From: a virus
Reading direction: 5' to 3' (one strand)
Length of the DNA stretch: 42,271 nucleotides
IMG/VR virus record: IMGVR_UViG_3300045741_000550
Coordinates: 1-42,271 of that record
This document shows, piece after piece, positions 21,951 through 31,076 of the stretch. The number at the start of each line of letters is the position of its first letter. Positions within the stretch are counted from its first letter, which is position 1. The position numbers and the translations under genes are program-made. A model generated the notes under the pieces. That model saw only the letters and a program-made list of their open reading frames with translations. It was not told the DNA's origin and ran no database searches.

Positions 21951-22419
21951 TTGTGATTGGGCCGAGCACAGTGAAGTTCCTCCACACTTTGTGCATCCTG
22001 TTAAATACACGGGTAAGCGCGGGGTGGGTGTCCGGTACGAGAACAGGGTCAGGGAGTGGATCTCGAAGCAGTTTGCCGGGCGGTGTTTCCCGAGCCAGTG
22101 GATTCGATACCGCGCCGATGGCGACTCGCGCATTCGATGGTGCCAGCCGGACAACCTCATACTCAGCCCCGTTGAGTCGAAGCTCACGATTGTTGAGGTC
22201 AAGTACCAACATTGTGATCTGGCATGGTGGCAACTCTTCCGGCTGTACAAACCGGTCGTGGAGAGGCTCTTTTTGGGGCATGGATATACTCTGTGCACCG
22301 TGGAGGTTGTGCATTGGTTTGATCCCTCTGTACGCACGATGCAAACCCCAAAACTTCGTGCAAGGGTGGAGGACGCACAGCCAGGGGAATTCGCAGTGCA
22401 CATTCGGAGCCCGGGATGA
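21913..22419 (+). CDS. Putative PD-(D/E)XK-like protein between the terminase genes, 168 aa
   Basis: ATG at 21913 lies 38 bases inside the end of the small terminase gene, with GGAAAGAG upstream. The central part (CQPDNLILSP, then KLTIVEVKYQH) has the D...ExK arrangement of PD-(D/E)XK nucleases after an Arg/Trp-rich segment. It ends as ATGA over the large terminase start. Its place in the packaging operon suggests processing of DNA ends or resolution of branched DNA before packaging. The nuclease call rests on a short motif and needs a structure comparison. Confidence 0.62.
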   Translation: MPLPPPDFHPINNCDWAEHSEVPPHFVHPVKYTGKRGVGVRYENRVREWISKQFAGRCFPSQWIRYRADGDSRIRWCQPDNLILSPVESKLTIVEVKYQHCDLAWWQLFRLYKPVVERLFLGHGYTLCTVEVVHWFDPSVRTMQTPKLRARVEDAQPGEFAVHIRSPG

Positions 22420-23876
22420 ACGATAAGATTTCTCGGGAGGAGATTGTTGAACTGGCAGCAGTGGATGATGAACTCTACTGCCGAACGTTCTTTCCGGCCA
22501 CCTACCGGCAACCCTTTCCGTCGTATCATGAAACCGTTACGGCGGCGTTGGAGAATCCGGCCCATCGGTATGTGGCGTTGAAAATGTTTCGCGGCAGTGC
22601 GAAGACAACTCGGTTACGGACATTTGTCTCAAAAAGAATTGCCTACGGAATTTCGAATACGATTCTTTTCGTGTCGAACGCACAGAAGCATTCCTTTTAT
22701 TCCGTGCGTTGGATTCGGAGGCAGGTGGAGTTTAATACCCTCTGGGCACAAACCTTCAACCTCCGGCCCGGTCCGTTGTGGAATGATGACATTCTGCAAA
22801 TTTTACATGGGGTTGATGATTATTTAATCACTGTACTTCCTCTCGGTATCACGGGGCAGATCCGTGGTATTAACCTGGACGACTACCGGCCCGACTTGAT
22901 TGTGCTGGACGACCCCGATAATGAAGAGACCACGCGGACTCCTGAGCAGCGAGAAAAAACAAGTGATTTGATCTTCGGTGCTCTACAAAAGTCTCTTGCG
23001 CCACCGACAGAAAATCCAATGGCGAAAATGGTGGGATTGCAGACACCATTGAATGAGTTTGATTTTATCTCAACCGTTTCCAAGTCTCCGCAATGGCACA
23101 TTGTCGAGGTGAGTTGTTTCAATAAGGACAATGAATCGGTTTGGCCCGAAAGGCTCCCGACAGCGTTTCTTCGAGAGGAAAAGCGAGAGCACATTCGGTT
23201 GAACAAACTCTCGTTGTGGATGCGGGAAATGGAAGTGCGGATTGTTGCAAAGGAAACCGCAGCCTTTGATGTAACGTGGTTGCGGTACTGGGACGAGACC
23301 GGTCTCCCGCCCGGAATGCGGAAACGCATTGCGATTGATCCCGCGAGTAGCGATAACAAGAACGCTGATGATCAAGTGATTGGTGTGGTGGGTTTCCGTG
23401 GGCGGGATGTATACCTTGTGGAGTACACGGCGGAAACAGGGGAAATGCCCGATGCGGCAGCGAATACGTTCCTGTCATACCTCAGCAAACACACGATTCT
23501 CACCGCCGCCGTGGAGTCGATTTCCTATCAACGAATCCTGGCTTGGTACATTGAAAAGGCTATGCGGGCCGCACGGAAGTTTGTGCTTGTTCGTCAGGTG
23601 CAGGACAAGCGGAGGAAGTCGGATCGTATTATTCAGGCACTTCGTGAGAAGGCTGCGCATGGGCACCTCTTTGTGCACTCATCGCATACAAAGTTCATTC
23701 AGCAATTTGCCGACTACCGGCCCGGTGTAGAAATGCATGATGACGTGTTGGATATGCTTGCGATTGCCATTACCGACGATAAAGGCTATCAGGATGAAAC
23801 TGTGCTCGAGGGTGAGTACCGAATAGAGGATGAGAGTCACATTCCCGCCTTCGAACTTGAATACGGAGCACCTTGA
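22416..23876 (+). CDS. Terminase large subunit
   Basis: The 486-residue packaging motor has an N-terminal ATPase with Walker A-like FRGSAKTTRL near residue 58 and Walker B DLIVLDDPDNEE near 160. The C-terminal RNase H-like nuclease shows RIAIDPASSDN near 310, AAVESISYQ near 370 and HDDVLDMLA near 448. GGAG precedes the ATG by six bases. It cuts concatemeric DNA and drives it into the prohead through the portal encoded next. Confidence 0.95.
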   Translation: MNDKISREEIVELAAVDDELYCRTFFPATYRQPFPSYHETVTAALENPAHRYVALKMFRGSAKTTRLRTFVSKRIAYGISNTILFVSNAQKHSFYSVRWIRRQVEFNTLWAQTFNLRPGPLWNDDILQILHGVDDYLITVLPLGITGQIRGINLDDYRPDLIVLDDPDNEETTRTPEQREKTSDLIFGALQKSLAPPTENPMAKMVGLQTPLNEFDFISTVSKSPQWHIVEVSCFNKDNESVWPERLPTAFLREEKREHIRLNKLSLWMREMEVRIVAKETAAFDVTWLRYWDETGLPPGMRKRIAIDPASSDNKNADDQVIGVVGFRGRDVYLVEYTAETGEMPDAAANTFLSYLSKHTILTAAVESISYQRILAWYIEKAMRAARKFVLVRQVQDKRRKSDRIIQALREKAAHGHLFVHSSHTKFIQQFADYRPGVEMHDDVLDMLAIAITDDKGYQDETVLEGEYRIEDESHIPAFELEYGAP

Positions 23877-25822
23877 TGTTACGTCCCGAAGTCTTTGAGA
23901 TCAAGTATGGTACGCGACTGCACGATACCGTGCTTGAGGCGGTTCGTCGGCGATTTCGGCTGTCGTATGACTCGATGAGCCGACGGTATGATGCGTGGAA
24001 AATACAAGAAGAACGGGCAAAGGCGTATATTAATCTTTCCACGAATGATCGTGTTCGAAAAGAACTGCGGAAAACGGGGAAACCTCAGTACGTGACTCTG
24101 GATATTCCCTACTCCTACGCGATGCTGCTCACAGCGCACACGTACTGGACCAGCGTTTTGACGGGCCGATCACCCATTTTCCAGTATCAAGGGAATAACG
24201 GGCAAGCGCAAACTTCCGAGCAAGGGTTGGAGGCGCTGATAAATTATCAGGTGAGCGCCTCGGATATGGCTCTGGTGCTTTCGCTGTGGCTGATGGATAC
24301 GGGCAAATACGGGCTTGGAGTTATCGGGAATGGGTGGGTGGAGGAGAGCGTTTATACCTCCCAAACCATCGAGGTTCCCGCCGCGTATTACGGAATCCCG
24401 CTTCCGTTTGCAAAACCCCGGTACAAGCGCCAGACCATGAAGATTCCTGCGTATCAGGGGAATCGAGCGTTTAACATCCGTCCCCAGGACTTCTTTCCTG
24501 ACCCGAGAAAACCTATTTCGTTGCTGCAAAAAGGTGAGTTTTGTGGCCACAAAGTGAAAGTGGGGTGGAACACTGTTCTGTGTCGGCAGCAGGATGGGTT
24601 TTATTTCAATATCGACGAAATGCAGAACAACCTGAGGGCAGCTCGTGGGGAAACCCATGATACGGGTTCCTCTCAAATGGTACTTCCCGCCGAGATGGAT
24701 ACGTTGTATTACCAAACCTCCACTGACGGTACGAAGGATGATAAGAAGTCGTACCTGGAAATCGGCGTGATGTACGTTGAGCTGGTTCCGAAGGATTGGG
24801 GGTTGGGGAGTTCTCCCTACCCAGAAAAGTGGGTGTTTGAAATCGGGAACGATGCGGTGATTCTCTGTGCAATGCCGTCAGGGGCGTATCACGGACAATT
24901 CGAATACTACGCTTTGGAGTATGAAATTGAGGGGTATGAACTCACGAAGCGTGGAATGCTCGAGGTGGTGGATCCTCTAAACGAGGTGCTTACCTGGTTG
25001 TTCAATTCGCATATGTATAACGTGCGGAAGATGATGAATGACCAGTTGGTGGTGGACCCGAGCAGGATCGTGATGAAGGACCTCACCGACCCGGCGGCGG
25101 GTCGAATTATTCGACTCAAACCTGATGCGTACGGAACCGATCCGAGAGTGGCGTATAGCCAACTCACCGTGCAGGATATTACCCAGAATCACCTGCGTGA
25201 CGCAGAGGTGGTGATGGAAATGATGCAGCGGGTGTTGGGGACAACTGAAAACATCATGGGGATGGTGAATCAGGGGGGAAGGAAGACGGCGACTGAGGTG
25301 CGCACGAGTTCAACCTTTGGCGTGAATCGGTTGAAGACGAACACCGAGCACTTCTCGTCGATGGGATGGGCTCCGTTCTCTCGAAATTTGGTGAAGAACA
25401 CACAACAGCATTATGATACTCCACGAAAGTTCCGCATTGCGGGGGATATGTTGGGGTTGGAAGCAATGCTTGTGAGTCCAGAGGACATTGCGGGGGATTT
25501 CGACTATATCCCGGTGGATGGTACTTTACCGGTGGACCGGTTTGCGATGGCAAATCTGTGGAAGGAAATGATGCAGGTGATGATGGGGATTGAACCACTT
25601 GCGACGCGTACAGATTGGCTGAAGCTTATGCAGTATGTGGCGCAGTTGACGGGGATGAAGAACTTTTCACAGTTCAAGATCCAAGTACAGCCTGATCAGG
25701 CCCTAGCGGCGGGACAACAGGCTGGGAATGTTGTTCCGCTTCCTAAAGTGGGTGGAGAAAATCGGGATTTTAACCAGATGCCCGGTTCCGCGAATGTTGC
25801 GGGTGTGGGGAGGACAGGGTAA
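23876..25822 (+). CDS. Portal protein
   Basis: The 648-residue size, its place directly after the large terminase and the text (NVRKMMNDQLVVDPSRIVMK, then RVLGTTENIMGMVNQGGRKT) fit the portal or head-tail connector of a short-tailed phage. ATG at 23876 overlaps the terminase stop as TGATG; a TTG three bases upstream is the alternative. The dodecameric portal forms the DNA channel and binds the terminase and the adaptor protein at 34480-35130. Confidence 0.88.
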   Translation: MLRPEVFEIKYGTRLHDTVLEAVRRRFRLSYDSMSRRYDAWKIQEERAKAYINLSTNDRVRKELRKTGKPQYVTLDIPYSYAMLLTAHTYWTSVLTGRSPIFQYQGNNGQAQTSEQGLEALINYQVSASDMALVLSLWLMDTGKYGLGVIGNGWVEESVYTSQTIEVPAAYYGIPLPFAKPRYKRQTMKIPAYQGNRAFNIRPQDFFPDPRKPISLLQKGEFCGHKVKVGWNTVLCRQQDGFYFNIDEMQNNLRAARGETHDTGSSQMVLPAEMDTLYYQTSTDGTKDDKKSYLEIGVMYVELVPKDWGLGSSPYPEKWVFEIGNDAVILCAMPSGAYHGQFEYYALEYEIEGYELTKRGMLEVVDPLNEVLTWLFNSHMYNVRKMMNDQLVVDPSRIVMKDLTDPAAGRIIRLKPDAYGTDPRVAYSQLTVQDITQNHLRDAEVVMEMMQRVLGTTENIMGMVNQGGRKTATEVRTSSTFGVNRLKTNTEHFSSMGWAPFSRNLVKNTQQHYDTPRKFRIAGDMLGLEAMLVSPEDIAGDFDYIPVDGTLPVDRFAMANLWKEMMQVMMGIEPLATRTDWLKLMQYVAQLTGMKNFSQFKIQVQPDQALAAGQQAGNVVPLPKVGGENRDFNQMPGSANVAGVGRTG

Positions 25823-26172
25823 TGGCTACTGCGGCGACTGAAGGCACTCTTTCTGCGGCCAACTCGACGGAAATTCGAACGAGTACGTGGACACTGTCAG
25901 CGGGAGAAACCGGTGATGCAGTGGCGATGCCCGGCCATGCTGATCGAAGCGTGCAGGTTTTTGGGACTTTCGGCGGGGCTACGGTGATTTTCGAGGGGTC
26001 GAATGAAGCCTCTCCTACCACTTACGCCACTCTCAATGACCCGTTTGGTACGGCGTTGAGTAAAACCTTGGCGGGCCTTTTTGGGATTGCCGAAATGGTG
26101 AGATACTTTCGCCCGAGGGTGAGTGGGGGCAGTGGAACGAGTGTAACGGTTATTCTTTTTGCAAAAAGGTAG
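25822..26172 (+). CDS. Small virion-type protein, 116 aa
   Basis: Beta-rich, Ser/Thr/Gly-rich protein (TWTLSAGETGDAVAMPGH, later RPRVSGGSGTSVTVILFA) like small head decoration or capsid-associated proteins. ATG at 25822 overlaps the portal stop as TAATG and has GGGGAGG upstream. The composition and position support a structural role, but no exact family is recognised. Confidence 0.7.
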   Translation: MATAATEGTLSAANSTEIRTSTWTLSAGETGDAVAMPGHADRSVQVFGTFGGATVIFEGSNEASPTTYATLNDPFGTALSKTLAGLFGIAEMVRYFRPRVSGGSGTSVTVILFAKR

Positions 26173-26179
26173 AGTTCAC

Positions 26180-26449
26180 ATGTTTGCCTTCCTCAAACGT
26201 TTTTTTGGTCGAAAAAGTCCAAGCGATGATTTGGTGCTTCAACCGCAGCCGATCTTTTTCAACCCGAGTGCTATTGACCGAGCTGAACGAAATGTGGAGC
26301 GATTGAAGCGGCTTCTCCGAGCGGTGGCGGCAGGAGATGGCACGAGTTCTATTCTTGAGGAAATCCACCGAAGGACAAACGGGATCGGCCCAAAAACTTC
26401 TGCGGAGGCTGAAGAACTCCTTCGAAAACTTGAAGGCGAGGAAGCGTAA
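26180..26449 (+). CDS. Hypothetical helical protein, 89 aa
   Basis: Basic, hydrophobic N-terminus (MFAFLKRFFGRKSP) followed by two amphipathic helices (AIDRAERNVERLKRLLRAV). ATG at 26180 has AGGTAGAG upstream, eight bases after the previous stop. A peripheral membrane or capsid-internal role is possible. No family recognised. Confidence 0.65.
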   Translation: MFAFLKRFFGRKSPSDDLVLQPQPIFFNPSAIDRAERNVERLKRLLRAVAAGDGTSSILEEIHRRTNGIGPKTSAEAEELLRKLEGEEA

Positions 26450-26450
26450 A

Positions 26451-26903
26451 ATGGCAACCACACTGAACCTGTACGATGTGTTTCGGAAGAAACAAATTGG
26501 TGGAAGTGGGGGAGTTAATTTGACTTCCTTGACGGTGAAGGCGATGATCGTTACTTCGACCTACACCCCAAACCAAAACACGCACGACTTCCGTGATGAC
26601 GTGACCAACGAGGTGAGTGGTTCAAACTACACTGCGGGTGGAAATGCGTGCGCGAATCCGGTCGTGTCAATGGACGGGTCGGGAAATGTTACCGTCGATT
26701 TTGACGATCCCGCGACTTGGTCACAACATGCAAGTGGATTCTCGAACGGAAGGCGAGTGGTTTTTTACATCGCACGGGGTGGCGCTTCGTCTGCAGACGA
26801 GTTGATCGGGTATAGTGCCGATCCTGGTGCAGATTTCGGCAACGTGGCCGGCGACCTCACCGTACAGCTCAGCGCGAGCGGACTTATCACCGGAGGGAGA
26901 TAG
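26451..26903 (+). CDS. Conserved phage virion-type protein, 150 aa
   Basis: The start (TLNLYDVFRKKQIGG), the segment VTSTYTPNQNTHDFRDDVTN and the Gly-rich strands match a small beta-sandwich protein found in many phage structural operons, often annotated as a tail or capsid-associated protein. ATG at 26451 has GAGGAA upstream. It ends six bases before the G+C-rich insert. Confidence 0.75.
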   Translation: MATTLNLYDVFRKKQIGGSGGVNLTSLTVKAMIVTSTYTPNQNTHDFRDDVTNEVSGSNYTAGGNACANPVVSMDGSGNVTVDFDDPATWSQHASGFSNGRRVVFYIARGGASSADELIGYSADPGADFGNVAGDLTVQLSASGLITGGR

Positions 26904-26908
26904 CAACC

Positions 26909-27343
26909 ATGCTTATCGATGAAATACGTGCGCTGCCCGCGGAGCTTCTGGCTCGTCGCAGCAGCGCGGAAATCACTGCAGCGCTCAACCTCGCCCGCCC
27001 TCGCGCTCTCAAGTCGCGGCGGATCACGGCAGCAACGGTACTAGCTGAGCTGCCGGTATCAGGCAGCGTGCGGGGGGCGGTGGTGCTTAACAAGATCGAG
27101 GCTGCAGGCGCCGTGAGCCCCGAATGCAAGTGGGCCGCGCGTTTGCTCACCACCGACGGGCTGGACATCGGGCACCCGAACGCCCAGGCGATGCTCGCGG
27201 TGCTGTCTTCGCCGGCGGGAGGTAGCGTGCTTACGCCGGAAGAAGCGGGCACGTTGCAAGGCATGGCGCTACAAGACGACCCGGTCGACGAGATGACCGT
27301 GCGTCGGACTATCTGGTCTGATTCAGGGGAGTGGTTGATATGA
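26909..27343 (+). CDS. Hypothetical protein, G+C-rich, 144 aa
   Basis: Helical, Ala-rich protein whose central part (LLTTDGLDIGHPNAQAML) and C-terminal part (LTPEEAGTLQGMALQDDPVD) match a small phage protein family usually encoded next to tail or fibre genes. Codon use is clearly richer in G+C than in genes on either side. It has a GGAGG-type ribosome binding site, and its stop overlaps the next start as ATGA. It probably arrived with the next two genes as one cassette. Confidence 0.68.
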   Translation: MLIDEIRALPAELLARRSSAEITAALNLARPRALKSRRITAATVLAELPVSGSVRGAVVLNKIEAAGAVSPECKWAARLLTTDGLDIGHPNAQAMLAVLSSPAGGSVLTPEEAGTLQGMALQDDPVDEMTVRRTIWSDSGEWLI

Positions 27344-27930
27344 GCACCGCAACGAAAACCGCACGGAACATCATCGCGCGCGGTACCGCCAACGCTGCGT
27401 TCACCCAACTCACCGGATGCTCGGTCACGCGCTCGGGAACAACGGCGACGCTGACAAAGACCTCGCACGGGCTGAGCAACAGCGACAAGGTGCTCATCCA
27501 AGGCTTTGAGCTGGAAGAGTTCAACGGCGTATTCACCATTTCTAACGTGGCCACGAACACCTTCGACTACATCATCAAGCAAGACCCGGGCGCAAACCCG
27601 TCGGGCACGCCGGGGACGGTCGACAAGGTGACGCTCGGCACTGCGGTGGACTTGTCCACGGCCTACGGTCTTCAGGTGCAGATCGGCCTTCAGAACAAGA
27701 ACACTGGCCCCGGCGTGGCACCGCAGGTTTGGAAGGGTGTGGCGAACGCGAACAACGAGTACGACTACATCTGGAGTCAAATTGGGGTCGGCGACACGAC
27801 AGCCAACAGCTTGACCTCGATAGTTGACTTCGTTGACGGGGCAGTGATGTTCGTCAACTATACGGTGTGTCGCAACACATCGCAGAGCGTTGACTGCTAC
27901 GCGATCGCCAGCGAATTGACGAGCGGTTAA
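27340..27930 (+). CDS. Putative virion or tail-associated beta-rich protein, G+C-rich, 196 aa
   Basis: Two beta-rich parts: an N-terminal Ig-like segment (TLTKTSHGLSNSDKVLIQGF, then NGVFTISNVATNTFDY), common in phage tail proteins, and a C-terminal jelly-roll-like part (ITVCRN-type text is absent; FVDGAVMFVNYTVCRNTS is seen). ATG at 27340 overlaps the upstream stop as ATGA with AGGGGAG before it. G+C-rich codon use is shared with the gene before it. A structural role is inferred. Confidence 0.65.
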   Translation: MSTATKTARNIIARGTANAAFTQLTGCSVTRSGTTATLTKTSHGLSNSDKVLIQGFELEEFNGVFTISNVATNTFDYIIKQDPGANPSGTPGTVDKVTLGTAVDLSTAYGLQVQIGLQNKNTGPGVAPQVWKGVANANNEYDYIWSQIGVGDTTANSLTSIVDFVDGAVMFVNYTVCRNTSQSVDCYAIASELTSG

Positions 27931-29906
27931 TGTTTTTGCGAAACACACCGTGGGGAGGCACTAAACCTCCTCGTGGGTCCATGCTTACCGGGGGTCACCC
28001 TATTAACAACGGTAGAGTTGGTCTTTGGCTGATGAACGAGGTTGGTGAGAGGAGCTTTTCCAACCTCGTGCAGAAGCGGCGTGCGATTTTTGCCTCTAGC
28101 TCCGCCGCTCCAACGTGGATGCCGAGCAAGTTTGGCCCTGGGGTCAAGTACACGCGCGCCTCCTCACAGAAAGCTACGGAGACGTATGCCGCGTGGATGA
28201 GTGTCAAGGCGATTACGCTATCTGCGTGGATCAATTTGCCGGGGGCGAGTACGGCCAATTATCACCAGATAATGGATCGGGATAACTTCGGAGCAAGCCA
28301 GCGGTCGTTTCAGTTACGCACTGTTGGCGGCGGGGGTAATGCTGGAAAGCTTGAGTTCATTCCATTTGACGCCACCACCAACGGCTCGATTATTAGCAAC
28401 ACAGTCGTTGTCAACTCGGGGTGGCACCACGTTGTCGCGACCTATTTAAACACCGCCCCGGCCGCATACGACGTCTATATCGACGGGGTGAAAGATGCCA
28501 CGACCAAAACAGACCGCTCGGGCGACTTGAGAGCAAGCACCGCCGATCTGGCTTTCGGCACCGATCAGTCCGCCGGCGGTTTCTACATGGAGGGGTGGAT
28601 TGACAACTGCTCCATGTGGAGCAGGGCATTGACGGCGAGGGAAATCTGGCAACTGTATAAAGACCCGTTTGTCGGCGTTGTACCTTTCAAACGCATCAAG
28701 CCGACTGTGTCTGTTGCTGTGCCTGGAGCGTACAAGTCTATTCGACGGCGGTGGGGCGCGGTAAAGCCAGGACGCGGTTGGGGAGTGGACACTGCTGACC
28801 CCATCAATAAAGGCATGTTCGGGTGTTGGTTGTTCAACGAGTCTAACGGTCTGAAGGCATACGATCTTTGCCAAGGCAAGTATCACGGAGATTTAACCAG
28901 CTCTCCGAAGTGGTCTGCGGGCCGGTTCGGGCCGGGCATAAACGTGGTTTCTGGCTCGTATGTGGACATGGCTGGATTGGCGGGTAACGATTCCCGCTTT
29001 ACGTCTTCGTCCAGCGCGACGTTCACAGTTGCGTCGTGGTTCAAAACAACCAACACAGCGTTGCAGTTCTTGGTAGATACAGAAACCGCATCTAATACTG
29101 AAGGATTCAGTATTCTCACCAACATGACTGGCAGCGATGGGGGGTGTTTTGGGGCAAGGACGAAGAATGGGTCGTCTCAGTATTTAGGTCGGGCATCAAC
29201 TACGGTAGTTGCCGACGGCAAATGGCATTTCTGCGTAGCTGTCGTTAAAGCAAATACCACGGATTACACACAGCAAGACATCCAACTATATGTGGACGGC
29301 GTCTCCAATCAGGGCACGCTTACAAACGCGGGTGTATCCGCAGCACCGGCCAGCACAACCTTTCGGGTAGGCGCGCGACGCAGCGGGGCAAATCCTTTTA
29401 ATGGCACGATTGATCATATTCGCCTCTGGAGCCGTGCGATCACGCCGGCAGAGATGAAACGCCTCTATACCGAGCCCTTCGCCGGAATTCTCGGACCACG
29501 CGTTTTGATCGGGTCGGTCGCAGCGGCGGGTGGGAGTTATACGCTGTCGCTTGCAAACGCAGTGTTCTCCCTGCTCACTGCGTCACCAACCTCGAAGCTG
29601 CGTTCGATACTCACCGCGTCTGCGCTAAACGTTTTAGGTACCGCAGTACAGAACAAGACTACGGCTAAACTTACCGCGCCAGCTCTTGCCATTACTGGTG
29701 CCTCATTAACTGGACGTTTGAGTTTCATTCTCAGTGCGGCATCTCTTTCTTTTGTATCTCCGGCTTTGAATTTTGTTCTCCACTATTTCCTTATCCTTAC
29801 GGCGGCCACGATCCAGATATCGGGGCAAGCAGTGCAGCTTGGGGGAAACTTTATTCGAGCTTGTTGGGTTTTTTTAATGCGCCGTAGACGGCGTGGGAGT
29901 TCGTGA
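27930..29906 (+). CDS. Double LamG-domain protein with C-terminal short repeats, 658 aa
   Basis: Two concanavalin/LamG-type modules are visible. The first runs about 25-250 (GRVGLWLMNE, later GWHHVVATYLN, WIDNCSMWSRAL) and the second about 290-520 (GMFGCWLFNE, KWHFCVAV, TIDHIRLWSRAI). The paired segments show an internal duplication. The last ~130 residues hold roughly five 20-residue repeats of the LTAxAL...G type, seen in phage tail proteins, and end in a run of Arg. LamG modules bind glycans or proteins, so a receptor-binding or surface decoration role is likely. Translation is coupled to the previous gene (TAATG). It lies inside the head-gene block. Confidence 0.8.
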   Translation: MFLRNTPWGGTKPPRGSMLTGGHPINNGRVGLWLMNEVGERSFSNLVQKRRAIFASSSAAPTWMPSKFGPGVKYTRASSQKATETYAAWMSVKAITLSAWINLPGASTANYHQIMDRDNFGASQRSFQLRTVGGGGNAGKLEFIPFDATTNGSIISNTVVVNSGWHHVVATYLNTAPAAYDVYIDGVKDATTKTDRSGDLRASTADLAFGTDQSAGGFYMEGWIDNCSMWSRALTAREIWQLYKDPFVGVVPFKRIKPTVSVAVPGAYKSIRRRWGAVKPGRGWGVDTADPINKGMFGCWLFNESNGLKAYDLCQGKYHGDLTSSPKWSAGRFGPGINVVSGSYVDMAGLAGNDSRFTSSSSATFTVASWFKTTNTALQFLVDTETASNTEGFSILTNMTGSDGGCFGARTKNGSSQYLGRASTTVVADGKWHFCVAVVKANTTDYTQQDIQLYVDGVSNQGTLTNAGVSAAPASTTFRVGARRSGANPFNGTIDHIRLWSRAITPAEMKRLYTEPFAGILGPRVLIGSVAAAGGSYTLSLANAVFSLLTASPTSKLRSILTASALNVLGTAVQNKTTAKLTAPALAITGASLTGRLSFILSAASLSFVSPALNFVLHYFLILTAATIQISGQAVQLGGNFIRACWVFLMRRRRRGSS

Positions 29907-30193
29907 TGGCACAAACACAGTTTGAAGAAGCAAAAATGACCATTCGGGAGTTTCGAGAGTTAATTGAAACTCCCGGATGGAAAAGTTTGAAAGAAGTGGC
30001 AAGGGCGCAGATAGAAGCTCGACGTGCTCAGCATTCCCGAACCCCTGCGATTGGGACGGAGGGAATGTTAAAGCAGCAATGGGACTTTGGAGAAGCGTGT
30101 GGGATTGAACTTTTCCTCTCACTTCCGCAGAGTTTAATTGATGGTGCCGAAGCCATCATTCAAGAAGGAACTGAAAATGAAAATGCAGAATAG
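29906..30193 (+). CDS. Hypothetical helical protein, 95 aa
   Basis: Charged helical protein (FEEAKMTIREFRELIETPGW) without recognised motifs, of a type often found before the scaffold in podovirus head operons. ATG at 29906 overlaps the LamG stop as TGATG, and GGGAG lies upstream. The gene overlaps the scaffold gene by 17 bases. Codon use returns to that of the main phage genes. Confidence 0.68.
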   Translation: MAQTQFEEAKMTIREFRELIETPGWKSLKEVARAQIEARRAQHSRTPAIGTEGMLKQQWDFGEACGIELFLSLPQSLIDGAEAIIQEGTENENAE

Positions 30194-31064
30194 GGTTTAT
30201 AGCCCTGACGACGAAGCCTCTCCCGGTGGATCAGCTGGAGATAGTTCTTCCAGTTCAGACGATGCATGGTTGGAAGAAGTTGAACGTGAAGTGGCTGAGT
30301 TGGAAACTCCGCCGGAAATCCCTACGAAGGTAGTGGAACCGACGGCGACTGAAACTCCGCCTTCCGTGCCACCTCCCACACCTGCTCCAGTCGCCAAAGA
30401 TCCGGCGGTGCCGGCATCCCCAACTCCGGCTCCTGAGCCGACCCCCACGCCAGCGCCTGTTACACCGCCTCCGCCACCACCTCCCGCACCTACTGCGGAA
30501 GAAGTGACGCGTCAGGCAGCAGAACGGCGGAGGCAGTTTGAGGATCAGCTCGTACAGCGTTATGCGCTGTCGGAAGACGACGCGACGTCGATCATTGCGG
30601 AACCTGAAAAAACTTTGCCAAAACTTCTGGCGAAGGCACATATGTCCGTAGTGGAAGACACGATGCAATGGGTGCAAGCAAACTTTGGTCGAATGGTCGA
30701 AGGAGTAACACGGCAACAGACTGTCATTCAGGAAAGTGTTTCAAAGTTTTACAAAGAATTTCCTGAACTTGTCGGAGACGACAAAGGACCGACTGTTGCA
30801 CGAATCCTTCAAGGTGTTCGAGCGGCAAATCCAAATGCAACGACTGAGCAAGTCATTCGGGAAGGTGGTATTGCGGCTTTGGTCGCGCTTCGGATTCCAC
30901 TTCCGGAGCGGTTGACAAAGCAGCATACCGCAGATCTTCCCACCCAAAGACCGGTGGTCGGAACCCATACCCCTCCTGGGGGTTCGGGACCCGCGCCGGT
31001 ACCGAAACCTCCTGTGGACAATATCTTCACCGTTATTGCGGAAGAAGATCTGCAGGACAGATAA
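30177..31064 (+). CDS. Scaffold-like protein, Pro-rich, 295 aa
   Basis: Three parts are visible: an acidic disordered N-terminus, a Pro/Ala/Thr-rich stretch near residues 45-100 (PPPPPPPAPTAEE), and a helical C-terminal region (RRRQFEDQLVQRYALSEDDA) ending in a basic and acidic tail. Such low-complexity, helical proteins placed just before the capsid gene are typical scaffolds. ATG at 30177 has AAGGA upstream; an ATG two codons on is possible. It would guide capsid assembly and leave the mature head. Confidence 0.78.
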   Translation: MKMQNRVYSPDDEASPGGSAGDSSSSSDDAWLEEVEREVAELETPPEIPTKVVEPTATETPPSVPPPTPAPVAKDPAVPASPTPAPEPTPTPAPVTPPPPPPPAPTAEEVTRQAAERRRQFEDQLVQRYALSEDDATSIIAEPEKTLPKLLAKAHMSVVEDTMQWVQANFGRMVEGVTRQQTVIQESVSKFYKEFPELVGDDKGPTVARILQGVRAANPNATTEQVIREGGIAALVALRIPLPERLTKQHTADLPTQRPVVGTHTPPGGSGPAPVPKPPVDNIFTVIAEEDLQDR

Positions 31065-31076
31065 AGGAAATAGATC

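Noticed and set aside
26887-27948. A 353-codon open frame on the minus strand
   Set aside because: It is opposite three coupled plus-strand genes in a G+C-rich stretch where stop codons are rare; its protein is low-complexity Arg/Ala/Val text without motifs or a ribosome binding site.
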